Below the pieces are notes generated by a model. That model did not search any database, had not been told where the DNA came from, and saw only the letters and a list, made by a program, of their open reading frames with translations. The position numbers and the translations under genes were made by a program. From contig NZ_KZ848475.1 in assembly GCF_003327285.1 (NCBI RefSeq), forward strand, positions 186,001 to 250,000: 64,000 bases of DNA. Reading direction: 5' to 3'. The first letter of the stretch is position 1, and each line of letters starts with the position of its first letter. This DNA comes from Microbacterium sorbitolivorans (GTDB lineage Bacteria > Actinomycetota > Actinomycetes > Actinomycetales > Microbacteriaceae). Below, in pieces: positions 37,682-48,733 of the stretch.

Positions 37682-39255
37682 CCATCGCACCCGAAACCGC
37701 CATCGAGATCGCGACGTCCACCGCCCTCGAGGTGCGAGACCTCCGCGTCTCGTACCGGCCCGCGCACCAGCTCGTCGAGGTCGTGCACGGCGTCACTCTC
37801 TCGGTGTCGCGCGGCCGCACCCTCGCGCTCGTCGGGCAGTCCGGATCCGGAAAATCGACGATCGCGCTCGCGGCCGCGGGGCTCCTCCCGAAGCGCGGCG
37901 AGGTGACCGGCGGATCCATCACGCTCGCGAGCCGCGACGTGACCCGCTTCACCGATCGCGACTGGCGACCGCTCCGCGGGAGCGAGATCGGCTTCGTGCC
38001 GCAGGATCCGCTGAGCTCGCTCGATCCGCTGCAGACTATCGGCTCGCGCCTCGGCGCCGAGCTGAAGCGGCACGGCGTGCCCCGCGGCGAACGCGAGGCG
38101 CGCGCCGCCGGGCTGCTCGCGCGGGTCGGCATCGTCGACGCGGCGCACAAGCTGAAGCTCCGCCCCCACGAGCTCTCCGGCGGGCAGCTCCAGCGCGTGC
38201 TGATCGCGATCGCGATTTCCGGATCCCCGCAGCTGCTCATCGCCGACGAGCCGACGAGCGCGCTCGATGTGACGGTGCAGCGCACGATCCTCGACCTCAT
38301 CGGCGAGCTGCGCGAGGAGCTCGGCCTCGCGGTTCTCCTCATCACGCACGACCTTGCGCTCGCGCGCGAGCGCGCCGACGACATCGCGGTGCTCCACGAG
38401 GGCATCGTCGTCGACCAGGGCGCGGCGGAGCGCGTCGTCTCGGATCCGCACGACGACTACACGCGCGAGCTCTTCGCGAACGCTCCCGCGCTGAGCCCCG
38501 ATCGCTACGCGTACCTCCTCCGCCCCGTCGACCCCGCGGTCGACGTCGCGATCGAGGTGACCGGCCTCACGAAGACCTTCCCCGGATCCCCGCGGCCCGC
38601 CGTCAACGGGGTCGACCTGCGGGTGCGGCGCGGGAGCATCCACGCGCTCGTCGGCGAATCCGGATCCGGAAAATCGACGATCGCGCGCATCGTCGCCGGG
38701 CTCGAACCGTACGAGGGCGGGTCGGTGAAGGTCGCCGCCCGCCGGCTGCAGCTGGTGTACCAGAACCCGCTGTCGGCGCTCGACCCGCGGTTCACGGTGC
38801 GGCAGCTGCTCGACGAGCCCATCGCACTATCGACCGACCTGTCCGCCGCCGATCGCGCCGCCCGCGTGACGACCGCGCTCGACCACGTGGCCCTGCCTCA
38901 GAAGGTGCTCGGCAGTCGCCCGCACGACCTGTCCGGCGGGCAGCGCCAGCGCGTCGCGATCGCGCGCGCCCTCGCCCTGAGCCCCGAGGTCCTCGTGCTC
39001 GACGAGCCCACGAGCGCGCTCGACGTGACGGTGCAGACCCAGATCGTCGACCTGCTCATGGAGCTGCGCGACCGCGACGAGCTGACCTACCTGTTCATCT
39101 CGCACGACCTCAGCCTGATCCGCCAGATCGCCGAGGAGGTCACGGTGCTCGAGCACGGACGGCTCGTCGAGAACGCCCCGACGGCCGAGCTCTTCGCCGC
39201 TCCCCGCGACGAGTACACCCGCAGGTTGATCGACGCGATCCCCCAGACCTCATAG
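37678..39255 (+). CDS. Fused dual ATPase of the ABC importer (DppD-DppF type)
   Basis: A 525-aa cytoplasmic protein with two complete ATPase domains, one per usual DppD/DppF subunit. Domain 1 has [19 protein letters not shown] and [12 protein letters not shown]; domain 2 has [19 protein letters not shown] and [11 protein letters not shown]. Both have the switch His ([18 protein letters not shown]). Fusions of this kind are common in Actinobacteria. It completes the importer and starts by overlapping the permease stop. Confidence 0.94.
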   Translation: MTIAPETAIEIATSTALEVRDLRVSYRPAHQLVEVVHGVTLSVSRGRTLALVGQSGSGKSTIALAAAGLLPKRGEVTGGSITLASRDVTRFTDRDWRPLRGSEIGFVPQDPLSSLDPLQTIGSRLGAELKRHGVPRGEREARAAGLLARVGIVDAAHKLKLRPHELSGGQLQRVLIAIAISGSPQLLIADEPTSALDVTVQRTILDLIGELREELGLAVLLITHDLALARERADDIAVLHEGIVVDQGAAERVVSDPHDDYTRELFANAPALSPDRYAYLLRPVDPAVDVAIEVTGLTKTFPGSPRPAVNGVDLRVRRGSIHALVGESGSGKSTIARIVAGLEPYEGGSVKVAARRLQLVYQNPLSALDPRFTVRQLLDEPIALSTDLSAADRAARVTTALDHVALPQKVLGSRPHDLSGGQRQRVAIARALALSPEVLVLDEPTSALDVTVQTQIVDLLMELRDRDELTYLFISHDLSLIRQIAEEVTVLEHGRLVENAPTAELFAAPRDEYTRRLIDAIPQTS

Positions 39256-39263
39256 GTAAAATT

Positions 39264-39328
39264 GGTGGCACAGCGGGCCCTGTAGTTCACGCGTCCCGCA
39301 CATCGATCTGGAGTCCGCTGTGCCCACC
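39264..39328 (+). promoter_or_regulatory. Hairpin that would pair with the MFS start codon
   Basis: ggtggcacagcgg (39264-39276) can pair with ccgctgtgcccacc (39315-39328), 13 bp with one bulge. The right arm includes the GTG start at 39320 while GGAG sits in the 38-nt loop. It could limit translation of the MFS gene, or be a pair of operator half-sites. No test of function is possible from sequence. Confidence 0.4.
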
Positions 39329-40501
39329 TCCCTCACCGCGCGCCGAAACGCGCTCTTTGCGCTGTTCCTTCTTCCGGGGCTCGGCATCTCGTCGTGGGTG
39401 ACGCGCACCCCCGACGTGCGCAACCTGCTCGACGCGTCGACCGCGCAGATGGGCTTCATCCTCTTCGGCCTCTCCGTCGGATCCATGATCGGCATCCTCG
39501 GATCCGGCCCCCTCGTCGCGCGCTTCGGAACCCGCCGCGTGATCTTCACGGGCGGCGTGATCGTCGCCTGCGGCGTCGCCGTGATCGGCCTCGGGGCCTT
39601 CGCCGCGCAGCCGCTGCTCGTGGCGTTCGGGCTGGCCCTCATCGGCCTCGGCATGGGCGGCGGCGAGGTCGCGATGAACGTCGACGGCGCCGAGGTCGAG
39701 CGCCTCATGCGCAAATCGGTCATGCCGACCCTGCACGGATTCTTCAGCTTCGGCACCGTCATCGGCGCGATCATCGGCATGGCGCTGACGGCCGCCCGCT
39801 TCCCCGTCGGCTGGCACCTCGGCATCACCGCCGCGATCATGCTCGCCTCGATCTTCGTCGCGATCCGGTACGTGCCCGCGGGCTTCGCCAAGAGCACCGT
39901 CAAGCGCCGCGAGCGCCCCGCCGACCAGGCGCCGGTCTGGCGCGACGTGCACCTCCTCATGATCGGCGGCATCGTGCTCGCGCTCGCGATGAGCGAGGGA
40001 TCCGCCGGCGACTGGCTGCCGCTCCTCATGGTCGACGGGCACGGGTTCTCCGACGCCATCGGATCCGCCACCTACGCGATCTTCGCCGTCTGCATGACGG
40101 TCGGTCGCTTCGGCGGCGGCTGGTTCGTCGACCGCTTCGGCCGCGCAATCGTGCTCGCCATCAGCTCGATCGTGGCGGGCATCGGCCTCGCCATCGTCGT
40201 CTTCGTCGACAACCAGGCGGCCGCCGCGGTCGCCGTCGTGCTCTGGGGCCTCGGCACCTCGCTCGGTTTCCCCGTCGCGATGAGCGCCGCGGGCGACTCG
40301 GGCGAGAACCCCGCCGCGCGCGTCTCGTTCACCGCGACGATCGGCTACATCGCCTTCCTCGTGGGCCCGCCGCTTCTCGGCATGCTCGGCGAACACTTCG
40401 GCCTGCGCCTCGCGATGCTCGTCGTGCTGGCCCTCATCGCGGTCGCCGTACTGCTGACCCCCGGGATCCGCCGCCGCACCCCGGAGCTGGTGCGCGACTG
40501 A
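39320..40501 (+). CDS. MFS transporter (YbjJ-like)
   Basis: A 393-aa transporter with 12 membrane helices. The inter-helix motif GPLVARFGTRRVIF after helix 2 is the MFS signature, and WFVDRFGRAIVL repeats it in the second half. LHGFFSFGTVIGA and SEGSAGDWLPLLMV resemble the YbjJ group. The start is GTG 39320 with GGAG 6-9 nt upstream; no closer start fits. It lies 64 nt after the importer operon and may be read through from it. The substrate is unknown. Confidence 0.85.
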   Translation: MPTSLTARRNALFALFLLPGLGISSWVTRTPDVRNLLDASTAQMGFILFGLSVGSMIGILGSGPLVARFGTRRVIFTGGVIVACGVAVIGLGAFAAQPLLVAFGLALIGLGMGGGEVAMNVDGAEVERLMRKSVMPTLHGFFSFGTVIGAIIGMALTAARFPVGWHLGITAAIMLASIFVAIRYVPAGFAKSTVKRRERPADQAPVWRDVHLLMIGGIVLALAMSEGSAGDWLPLLMVDGHGFSDAIGSATYAIFAVCMTVGRFGGGWFVDRFGRAIVLAISSIVAGIGLAIVVFVDNQAAAAVAVVLWGLGTSLGFPVAMSAAGDSGENPAARVSFTATIGYIAFLVGPPLLGMLGEHFGLRLAMLVVLALIAVAVLLTPGIRRRTPELVRD

Positions 40502-40514
40502 CCCGGGGTTCCGG

Positions 40515-40745
40515 CCACAACTGGGACACGCTTCCGGGCATGTCCCAGTTTGTGCGGGAATAGCAGGCCCATTCCCTCCACAACTGGGACACGCCCCGAG
40601 GCATGTCCCACTTCGTGCGGGAATAACGGCCCCATTCCGGCCACAACTGGGACACGGCTCGAGGCATGTCCCACTTCGTGCGGGAATAGCGGCGCCATAA
40701 CAACCAAAAGTGGGACACGCCCCGAGGCGTGTCCCACTTTGTGCG
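40515..40745. repeat. 63-bp tandem repeat, locus 1 (four units)
   Basis: Four units with exact 63-bp spacing (gggacacg at 40523, 40586, 40649 and 40712). Each unit has a hairpin (ctgggacacg, loop, catgtcccac) and a second small inverted repeat (ggaat...attcc). It fills the gap between the convergent MFS and guaA genes. The last unit is a perfect stem beside the guaA stop with TTTT on the minus strand, so it probably ends guaA transcription. Confidence 0.9.
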
Positions 40746-40753
40746 TTACGGGA

Positions 40754-42331
40754 TTACTCCCATTCGATCGTCGCCGGCGGCTTGCTGGTGACGTCGAGCG
40801 TGACGCGGTTGATCTCCGCGACCTCGTTCGTGATGCGGTTCGAGATCTTCGCGAGGGTCTCGTAGGGCACGCGCGTCCAGTCGGCGGTCATCGCGTCCTC
40901 GCTCGAGACGGGGCGCAGCACGACCGGGTGGCCGTAGGTGCGGCCGTCGCCCTGCACGCCGACGCTGCGCACGTCGGCGAGAAGCACGACGGGGCACTGC
41001 CAGATCTCCTGGTCGAGACCGGCGGCGGTGAGCTCCTCGCGCACGATGGCGTCGGCCTCGCGCAGGATCTCGAGGCGGTCCTTCGTGACCTCGCCGATGA
41101 TGCGGATGCCGAGGCCCGGGCCGGGGAACGGCTGGCGTCCGACGATCGCCTCGGGGATCCCGAGCTCGCGGCCGATCTGACGCACCTCGTCCTTGAACAG
41201 GGTGCGCAGCGGCTCGATGAGGCCGAAGTCGAGGTCGTCGGGCAGGCCACCGACATTGTGGTGGCTCTTGATGTTCGCGGTACCGGATCCGCCACCCGAC
41301 TCAACGACGTCGGGGTACAGCGTGCCCTGCACGAGGAACTTGATGGGCTCACCCTCGGCCTTGGCCTCGTCGACGAGCTCGCGCTGGACCTTCTCGAACG
41401 CGCGGATGAACTCGCGACCGATGATCTTGCGCTTGGTTTCCGGATCCGTCACACCCGCGAGGTGACCGAGGAAGGTCTCCTCGGCGTCGACCGTGATGAG
41501 GCGCACGCCGGTCGAAGCGACGTAGTCGTTCTCGACCTGCTCGCGCTCGCCCTTGCGGAGGAGGCCGTGGTCGACGAACACGGCGGTCAGCTGGTCGCCG
41601 ATCGCGCGGTGCACGAGGGCCGTCGAGACGGCCGAGTCGACGCCGCCCGACAGCGCGGAGATGACGCGCGCGGATCCGACCTGCTCGCGGATCTTCGCGA
41701 TCTGCTCCTCGATGACGTTGCCGCTCGTCCAGTCGGCGGGCAGGCCCGCCGCCTTGTGGAGGAAGTTCTCGATGATCGTCTGGCCGTGATCCGAGTGCTT
41801 GACCTCGGGGTGCCACTGCACACCGTAGAAGCAGGCGTCGGCGTTGCCGAAGGCCGCGACCGGGGTCGCGTCGGTGGTCGCGAGGACCTCGAAGCCCTCG
41901 GGCGCCTCGGCGACCGAGTCGCCGTGGCTCATCCACACGTTCTGCTCGGTGGGGGTGCCCTCGAGCAGCACGCCGCCGTTGCCGGTGAGGGTCGCGTCGG
42001 TCGCGCCGTACTCGCGGTGGCCGGTCTTCGCGACCGTTCCGCCGAGGGCGCGGGCCATCACCTGGAAGCCGTAGCAAATGCCGAGCGTCGGGATCTTCAG
42101 GCCGAAGATCGACGTGTCAAACTCGGGCGCACCCTCGGCGTACACCGAGCTCGGACCACCCGAGAGGATGATCGCGACGGGGTTCTTCGCGGCCACCTCC
42201 TCCGCGGTGATGCTGTGCGGCACGAGCTCGCTGAACACACCGGCTTCGCGCACGCGCCGTGCGATCAGCTGGGCGTACTGCGCGCCGAAGTCGACGACGA
42301 GAACCGGGCGCTGTGCCGTATCGGTGCTCAC
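40754..42331 (-). CDS. guaA: GMP synthase (glutamine-hydrolysing)
   Basis: GuaA converts XMP to GMP. The product is 525 aa from the GTG at 42331, with AGGAGG 9 nt upstream. The glutaminase domain has [11 protein letters not shown] (catalytic Cys) and [13 protein letters not shown] (His/Glu). The synthetase domain has the PP-loop [11 protein letters not shown]. The C-terminal dimer domain has [19 protein letters not shown] and ends PPATIEWE. Its start overlaps the DUF3817 gene stop by 4 nt (GTGA). The 63-bp repeats follow it. Confidence 0.97.
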   Translation of the reverse strand: MSTDTAQRPVLVVDFGAQYAQLIARRVREAGVFSELVPHSITAEEVAAKNPVAIILSGGPSSVYAEGAPEFDTSIFGLKIPTLGICYGFQVMARALGGTVAKTGHREYGATDATLTGNGGVLLEGTPTEQNVWMSHGDSVAEAPEGFEVLATTDATPVAAFGNADACFYGVQWHPEVKHSDHGQTIIENFLHKAAGLPADWTSGNVIEEQIAKIREQVGSARVISALSGGVDSAVSTALVHRAIGDQLTAVFVDHGLLRKGEREQVENDYVASTGVRLITVDAEETFLGHLAGVTDPETKRKIIGREFIRAFEKVQRELVDEAKAEGEPIKFLVQGTLYPDVVESGGGSGTANIKSHHNVGGLPDDLDFGLIEPLRTLFKDEVRQIGRELGIPEAIVGRQPFPGPGLGIRIIGEVTKDRLEILREADAIVREELTAAGLDQEIWQCPVVLLADVRSVGVQGDGRTYGHPVVLRPVSSEDAMTADWTRVPYETLAKISNRITNEVAEINRVTLDVTSKPPATIEWE

Positions 42332-42873
42332 TGGGCGGCCTCCTGGAGGGGATCGTTGGGAGAGGGGCTTTGGGACGCCGCGCGCTTGGCGGCGGCACGT
42401 TCCTCGCGGCCGGCGAGGTAAACCCGGACGTCGCGAATGACGAAGACTTCCATGATGAACGACAGGAAGGGCACAACGCCACCTCCCGCGAGAAGAAGCA
42501 GGCGCGGGAACTGCCAGCGCATGAGGCTCCACAGGCGGAAGCAGGCCAGCAGGTACACGACATAGAACCAGCCGTGGATCATGAGGATCAGCAGCGAGAT
42601 GTTCACGCCCTGGCCGGTCGAGTCGATCTCGCAGCCCGGGATCCAGGGGGTCAGCAGCGACGTCGGCGTGCAGCCGGGGCCCGGGATGACCTTGTCGAAG
42701 TGCAGGAAGCCGCGCGGGCCGCCGGCCCAGAGCTCGACGGCGAGGGGCGTGTACTTGAGCACCATCTCGGCGACGAGCGCGAGCAGGCCAACGCCCGTGA
42801 TCACGCTGGCGATCTGATAGAAGCGCAGCGCGCGGCGAATCTGCGGGAAGGTTTTGAGGCGTGGCTGAGCCAT
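42328..42873 (-). CDS. DUF3817 integral membrane protein
   Basis: A 181-aa protein with four predicted membrane helices (about residues 20-40, 86-105, 108-120, 125-145) and a basic Ala/Arg-rich tail. [16 protein letters not shown] matches the DUF3817 membrane domain. Proteins of this type sit next to guaA in many Actinobacteria; function unknown. ATG 42873 (MAQPRLKTF) was preferred to 42960 because the upstream part overlaps a repeat element and has no coding character. It is coupled to guaA by GTGA. Confidence 0.8.
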   Translation of the reverse strand: MAQPRLKTFPQIRRALRFYQIASVITGVGLLALVAEMVLKYTPLAVELWAGGPRGFLHFDKVIPGPGCTPTSLLTPWIPGCEIDSTGQGVNISLLILMIHGWFYVVYLLACFRLWSLMRWQFPRLLLLAGGGVVPFLSFIMEVFVIRDVRVYLAGREERAAAKRAASQSPSPNDPLQEAAQ

Positions 42874-42928
42874 GCCTTCGATCCTAGTCGGGGCGTCCTG
42901 GGCAAGCGCCGGGGCCTCGGGCGGGCGC

Positions 42929-43012
42929 CGAGATTCTGACGATCGCTCGAGAATGTGCAATATCGCGGAAATCGTCAGAATCTCGACCGATCGTCAGAAT
43001 CTGGGCGCGCGC
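42929..43012. repeat. Palindromic repeat element, intergenic copy
   Basis: cgagattctgacgat at 42929-42943 pairs perfectly with atcgtcagaatctcg at 42971-42985, and a third copy of the half (gatcgtcagaatct) follows at 42989. Positions 42977-43012 match 52086-52121 inside tsaB at 30 of 36 bases. It occupies the divergent promoter gap between the DUF3817 and ybaK genes. Confidence 0.85.
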
Positions 43013-43037
43013 AGCCCCGCGCGATTACCATCGCAGA

Positions 43038-43523
43038 GTGAGCGAAACGCAGCGTGTGGAGGAGGCGGCGCGAGAGCGCGGCCTGGAGATCGAGGTTCGC
43101 GAGTCGCCCAAGGCGTCGTCGCTCGAGGAGGCCGCGGCGCTTCGCGGCATAGAACCCTCCGACATCGTGAAGACCCTCGTCGTCAAGGGCAAGGGCGAGC
43201 AGTACTACTTCGCGCTCGTGCCGGGCGACCGCGCCATCAGCTGGGGCAAGCTGCGCTCGGTCGTCGGCGTCAACAAGCTGCGCCTGCCCGAGCCCGAGCT
43301 CGCCCTGCAGGCGACGGGCTACGAGCGCGGCACGATCGTGCCCGTCGGATCCCACACCGCCTGGCCCGTCTATGCCGACGAGCGCATGGTCGGCAAGCGC
43401 GTCTCGATGGGCGCGGGCGCCCGCGGATACGCGCTCTACGTCGACGCCGACGCGCTCATCGCGGCCTACGGCGCGACGATCGCCGACATCACGGATCCGA
43501 TTGAAGAGATCCGCGGGGCGTAG
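43038..43523 (+). CDS. ybaK: YbaK/EbsC-family aminoacyl-tRNA deacylase
   Basis: A 161-aa trans-editing protein of the YbaK/ProX family that hydrolyses mischarged tRNA, probably Cys-tRNA(Pro). DIVKTLVVKGKGEQYYFALVPGD contains the conserved Lys, KLRSVVGVNKLRLPEPEL is the family core, and TGYERGTIVPVG and GAGARGYALYVDADAL follow. The GTG start at 43038 lies 6 nt after TACCAT, a likely -10 box, implying a leaderless transcript. Its stop abuts that of the convergent SURF1 gene. Confidence 0.88.
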   Translation: MSETQRVEEAARERGLEIEVRESPKASSLEEAAALRGIEPSDIVKTLVVKGKGEQYYFALVPGDRAISWGKLRSVVGVNKLRLPEPELALQATGYERGTIVPVGSHTAWPVYADERMVGKRVSMGAGARGYALYVDADALIAAYGATIADITDPIEEIRGA

Positions 43524-44363
43524 TCAGTCCTCGTCGTCGTCGGCATCGGGGTCGATGCCGGCGAAGGCCTCGAGCTCGCGCTCCCAGGCGTCCTTCGCGA
43601 GGCGGTACCAGAGGTAGAACGAGAAGCCCGCGAAGATCGCCCACTCTGCCGCGTAGAACAGGTTGAGCAGGTTGACGTTGCTGTCGGGCTCGGGGGCGGG
43701 CGACGAGATGGTCTCGAGCCCCGCGTCGGTGATCTCGCCCGTCGCGTCGTTCGCGACGAAGTAGGGCCGGTAGACCGCGCCCTCGACGTCCCAGTGCGCG
43801 AGCAGAGCGGCCGACGACATCGCGCCGATGCTGTGCGGATCCGCGCGGTCGGGATCCGACGGATCCTCGCTCGAGATGATGCGGCCCGTGAGCTCGACCT
43901 CGTCGCCGGTCGCGGCGGCCGAGAGCTCGGCGATCGCGTCTTCGGCGTCGTCCTCGGTCGCGGCCCAGCCGATCGCCGTGGCGAGCGAGGCGCCGCCGAC
44001 GACGAGGCGGCCGGTGACCCAGTAGCCCTCGATGCCGTCGTTCACGCGATCGGTGACGACGAGGAAGTTGTCGGCGTCCCACGTGCCCACGACGTCGACG
44101 CGCTGGCCGACGTAGGGGCCGTCGAGGTATCCGCCGGGCTCGACGACGTCATCGAGCGGCACGACCTCTTCGGTCTGCCCCTCGGCGACGGGGCTCGTCG
44201 CGAGCGCCCGGGTCAGCTGCCACTGCAGCAGCCACGAGAAAATGCCCGCGACGACGAGGCAGACCACGAGGAGGCCGATCCACCTCGAGCGAAGCATGAC
44301 CTCGCGCAGGGTGGGCGGAAACTCCTCGAGTTCTACCTCGTCGTGGGACAACTGATCGGTCAT
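43524..44363 (-). CDS. SURF1-family cytochrome oxidase assembly protein
   Basis: A 279-aa membrane protein with a helix near residues 29-50 (WIGLLVVCLVVAGIFSWLLQWQL) and another near 240-260, flanking an extracytoplasmic domain. PYVGQRVDVVGTW and GIEGYWVTGRLVV are SURF1 core segments. SURF1 assists haem-copper oxidase assembly. The acidic tail ends DADDDED. Its start overlaps the guaB3 stop by 4 nt, making it the last gene of the guaB-guaB3 run. Confidence 0.88.
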   Translation of the reverse strand: MTDQLSHDEVELEEFPPTLREVMLRSRWIGLLVVCLVVAGIFSWLLQWQLTRALATSPVAEGQTEEVVPLDDVVEPGGYLDGPYVGQRVDVVGTWDADNFLVVTDRVNDGIEGYWVTGRLVVGGASLATAIGWAATEDDAEDAIAELSAAATGDEVELTGRIISSEDPSDPDRADPHSIGAMSSAALLAHWDVEGAVYRPYFVANDATGEITDAGLETISSPAPEPDSNVNLLNLFYAAEWAIFAGFSFYLWYRLAKDAWERELEAFAGIDPDADDDED

Positions 44364-45478
44364 TCGTACGGGGTCACGACCACGTCGACGCGCTGGAATT
44401 CCTTCAGCGAGCTGTAACCGGTGGTCGCCATCGCGCGGCGCAGCGCGCCGATGAGGTTCGTCGTGCCGTCGGCGGTGGTCGCCGGGCCGAAGAGTACTTC
44501 TTCGAGGCCCGCGTGCTGCTCGACGGCCACGCGGCGGCCGCGGGGCAGCGTGGCGTGGTGCGCCTCCTGGCCCCAGTGGAAGCCGCGGCCCGGAGCGTCG
44601 GTCGCGCGGGCGAGGGCGACGCCGAGCATGACGGCGTCGGCGCCCATGGCGATGGCCTTCACGATGTCACCCGAGGTGCCCACGCCACCGTCGGCGATCA
44701 CGTGCACGTAGCGTCCGCCCGACTCGTCCATGTAGTCGCGGCGCGCCGCGGCGACATCGGCGACGGCGGTCGCCATCGGCGTGTGGATCCCGAGGGCCGT
44801 GCGCGTCGTCGACGCGGCACCACCGCCGAAACCGACGAGCACGCCGGCGGCGCCGGTGCGCATGAGGTGCAGCGCGGCCTTGTAGGTGCCCACGCCGCCC
44901 ACGATGACGGGAACGTCGAGGTCGTAGATGAACTGCTTGAGGTTCAGCGAGTCGTCGCCCGACGAGACGTGCTCGGCCGAGACGGTCGTGCCGCGGATGA
45001 CGAACAGGTCGACGCCCGCCTTCACCACGGTCTCGTAGTGCTCCTGCGTGCGCTGCGGCGACAGAGCCGCCGCGACGACGACGCCCGACTCGCGGATCTC
45101 CGCGATACGGCGCGTGATGAGCTCGGGCTTGATCGGCTCGGCGTAGAGCGCCTGCATGCGCTGCGTCGCCGACTCGGCGGGCAGCGAGGCGATCTCGGCG
45201 AGCAGGGGCTCCGGATCCTCGTACCGGGTCCAGAGGCCCTCGAGGTCGAGCACGCCGAGGGCGCCCATGCGGCCCAGGGCGATCGCCGTGGCGGGGCTCA
45301 CGACCGAGTCCATCGGCGCACCGAGCACCGGGGTCTCGAACGTGAACGCGTCGATGCTCCACGACGTCGAGACGTCGGCGGGGTTACGCGTGCGGCGCGT
45401 GGGAACAACCGCAATGTCGTCAAAGGTGTAAGCCTGACGGCCGCGCTTACCGCGTCCGAGCTCGATCTCCATGCTCAC
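44360..45478 (-). CDS. guaB3: GuaB3-family IMP dehydrogenase-like protein
   Basis: A 372-aa TIM-barrel protein of the IMPDH/GMP reductase family without CBS domains. The start MEIELGRGKRGRQAYTFDDIAV is typical of actinobacterial GuaB3. The catalytic-loop position reads GFGGGAASTTR, with Ser223 where IMPDH has Cys, so normal IMPDH chemistry is doubtful. GGRYVHVIADGGVGTSGD is the phosphate-binding region. GTG 45478 has AAAGG 9 nt upstream; ATG 45472 is an alternative. It lies 16 nt after guaB. Confidence 0.9.
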   Translation of the reverse strand: MSMEIELGRGKRGRQAYTFDDIAVVPTRRTRNPADVSTSWSIDAFTFETPVLGAPMDSVVSPATAIALGRMGALGVLDLEGLWTRYEDPEPLLAEIASLPAESATQRMQALYAEPIKPELITRRIAEIRESGVVVAAALSPQRTQEHYETVVKAGVDLFVIRGTTVSAEHVSSGDDSLNLKQFIYDLDVPVIVGGVGTYKAALHLMRTGAAGVLVGFGGGAASTTRTALGIHTPMATAVADVAAARRDYMDESGGRYVHVIADGGVGTSGDIVKAIAMGADAVMLGVALARATDAPGRGFHWGQEAHHATLPRGRRVAVEQHAGLEEVLFGPATTADGTTNLIGALRRAMATTGYSSLKEFQRVDVVVTPYE

Positions 45479-45494
45479 CGTGTGATGCCTTTCG

Positions 45495-48258
<2,764 letters not shown>

Positions 48259-48272
48259 GAGTTCCAGCGTAA

Positions 48273-48299
48273 TTGGCACTCACGTTGCGCGAGTGCCAG
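48273..48299. promoter_or_regulatory. CIRCE operator 1 (HrcA site)
   Basis: ttggcactc-N9-gagtgccag matches the CIRCE consensus TTAGCACTC-N9-GAGTGCTAA with two changes. It overlaps the -35 region of groES and lies 15 nt from the start of the divergent methyltransferase gene. Confidence 0.9.
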
Positions 48300-48314
48300 A
48301 GACGGTTCTACACT
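48285..48314 (+). promoter_or_regulatory. groES promoter between two CIRCE sites
   Basis: TTGCGC (48285-48290), 18 bp, TACACT (48309-48314). CIRCE 1 covers the -35 box and CIRCE 2 begins just after the -10 box. Confidence 0.6.
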
Positions 48315-48319
48315 GGCAA

Positions 48320-48346
48320 TTAGCACTCTCGGGGTGAGAGTGCGAA
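48320..48346. promoter_or_regulatory. CIRCE operator 2 (HrcA site)
   Basis: ttagcactc-N9-gagtgcgaa, with a perfect left arm and two changes in the right arm. It lies in the untranslated leader of groES. Confidence 0.93.
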
Positions 48347-48376
48347 CCCAAGTCTTCTGTCAGAAAGAGGTAGACC

Positions 48377-48673
48377 GTGTCGGTTTCCATCAAGCCGCTC
48401 GAGGACCGCATCGTCATCAAGCAGGTCGAGGCTGAGCAGACCACCGCGAGCGGACTCGTCATCCCTGACACCGCCAAGGAGAAGCCCCAGGAGGGCGCCG
48501 TCGTGGCCGTCGGACCGGGTCGCATCGACGACAACGGCAACCGCGTGCCGGTCGACGTTGCGGTTGGCGATGTCGTTCTCTACAGCAAGTACGGCGGAAC
48601 CGAGGTGAAGTTCGGCGCTGACGAGTACCTCGTGCTCTCGGCCCGCGACGTCCTCGCCATCGTCGAGCGCTGA
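48377..48673 (+). CDS. groES: Co-chaperonin GroES
   Basis: The 98-aa GroES heptamer subunit, which caps the GroEL folding chamber. [19 protein letters not shown] is the conserved start, [18 protein letters not shown] is the mobile loop, and VVAVGPGR and [14 protein letters not shown] follow. The start is GTG 48377 with AAAGAGG upstream. Two CIRCE sites indicate HrcA heat-shock control. No groEL follows; the next gene is mscS behind a terminator, so GroEL must be encoded elsewhere. Confidence 0.97.
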   Translation: MSVSIKPLEDRIVIKQVEAEQTTASGLVIPDTAKEKPQEGAVVAVGPGRIDDNGNRVPVDVAVGDVVLYSKYGGTEVKFGADEYLVLSARDVLAIVER

Positions 48674-48685
48674 CGTACCTTCGAA

Positions 48686-48710
48686 GCCCCGGATGCTCAG
48701 CATCCGGGGC
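48686..48710 (+). terminator. Hairpin terminator after groES
   Basis: An 11-bp perfect stem (gccccggatgc and gcatccggggc) with a 3-nt loop, 13 nt past the stop. There is no T run. Confidence 0.7.
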
Positions 48711-48733
48711 CTCGTCGTATCTAGAGTGGATCC

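Noticed and set aside
30141..40501. The accessory block as a mobile island
   Set aside because: I found no integrase, transposase, tRNA edge or clear change in base composition, so transfer cannot be claimed.
40345..40737. Open frames through the 63-bp arrays that give a 21-residue repeated peptide (also at 54583-54966)
   Set aside because: The frames are open only because the period is a multiple of three. There is no ribosome site, and the same peptide appears at all loci simply because the DNA is repeated.
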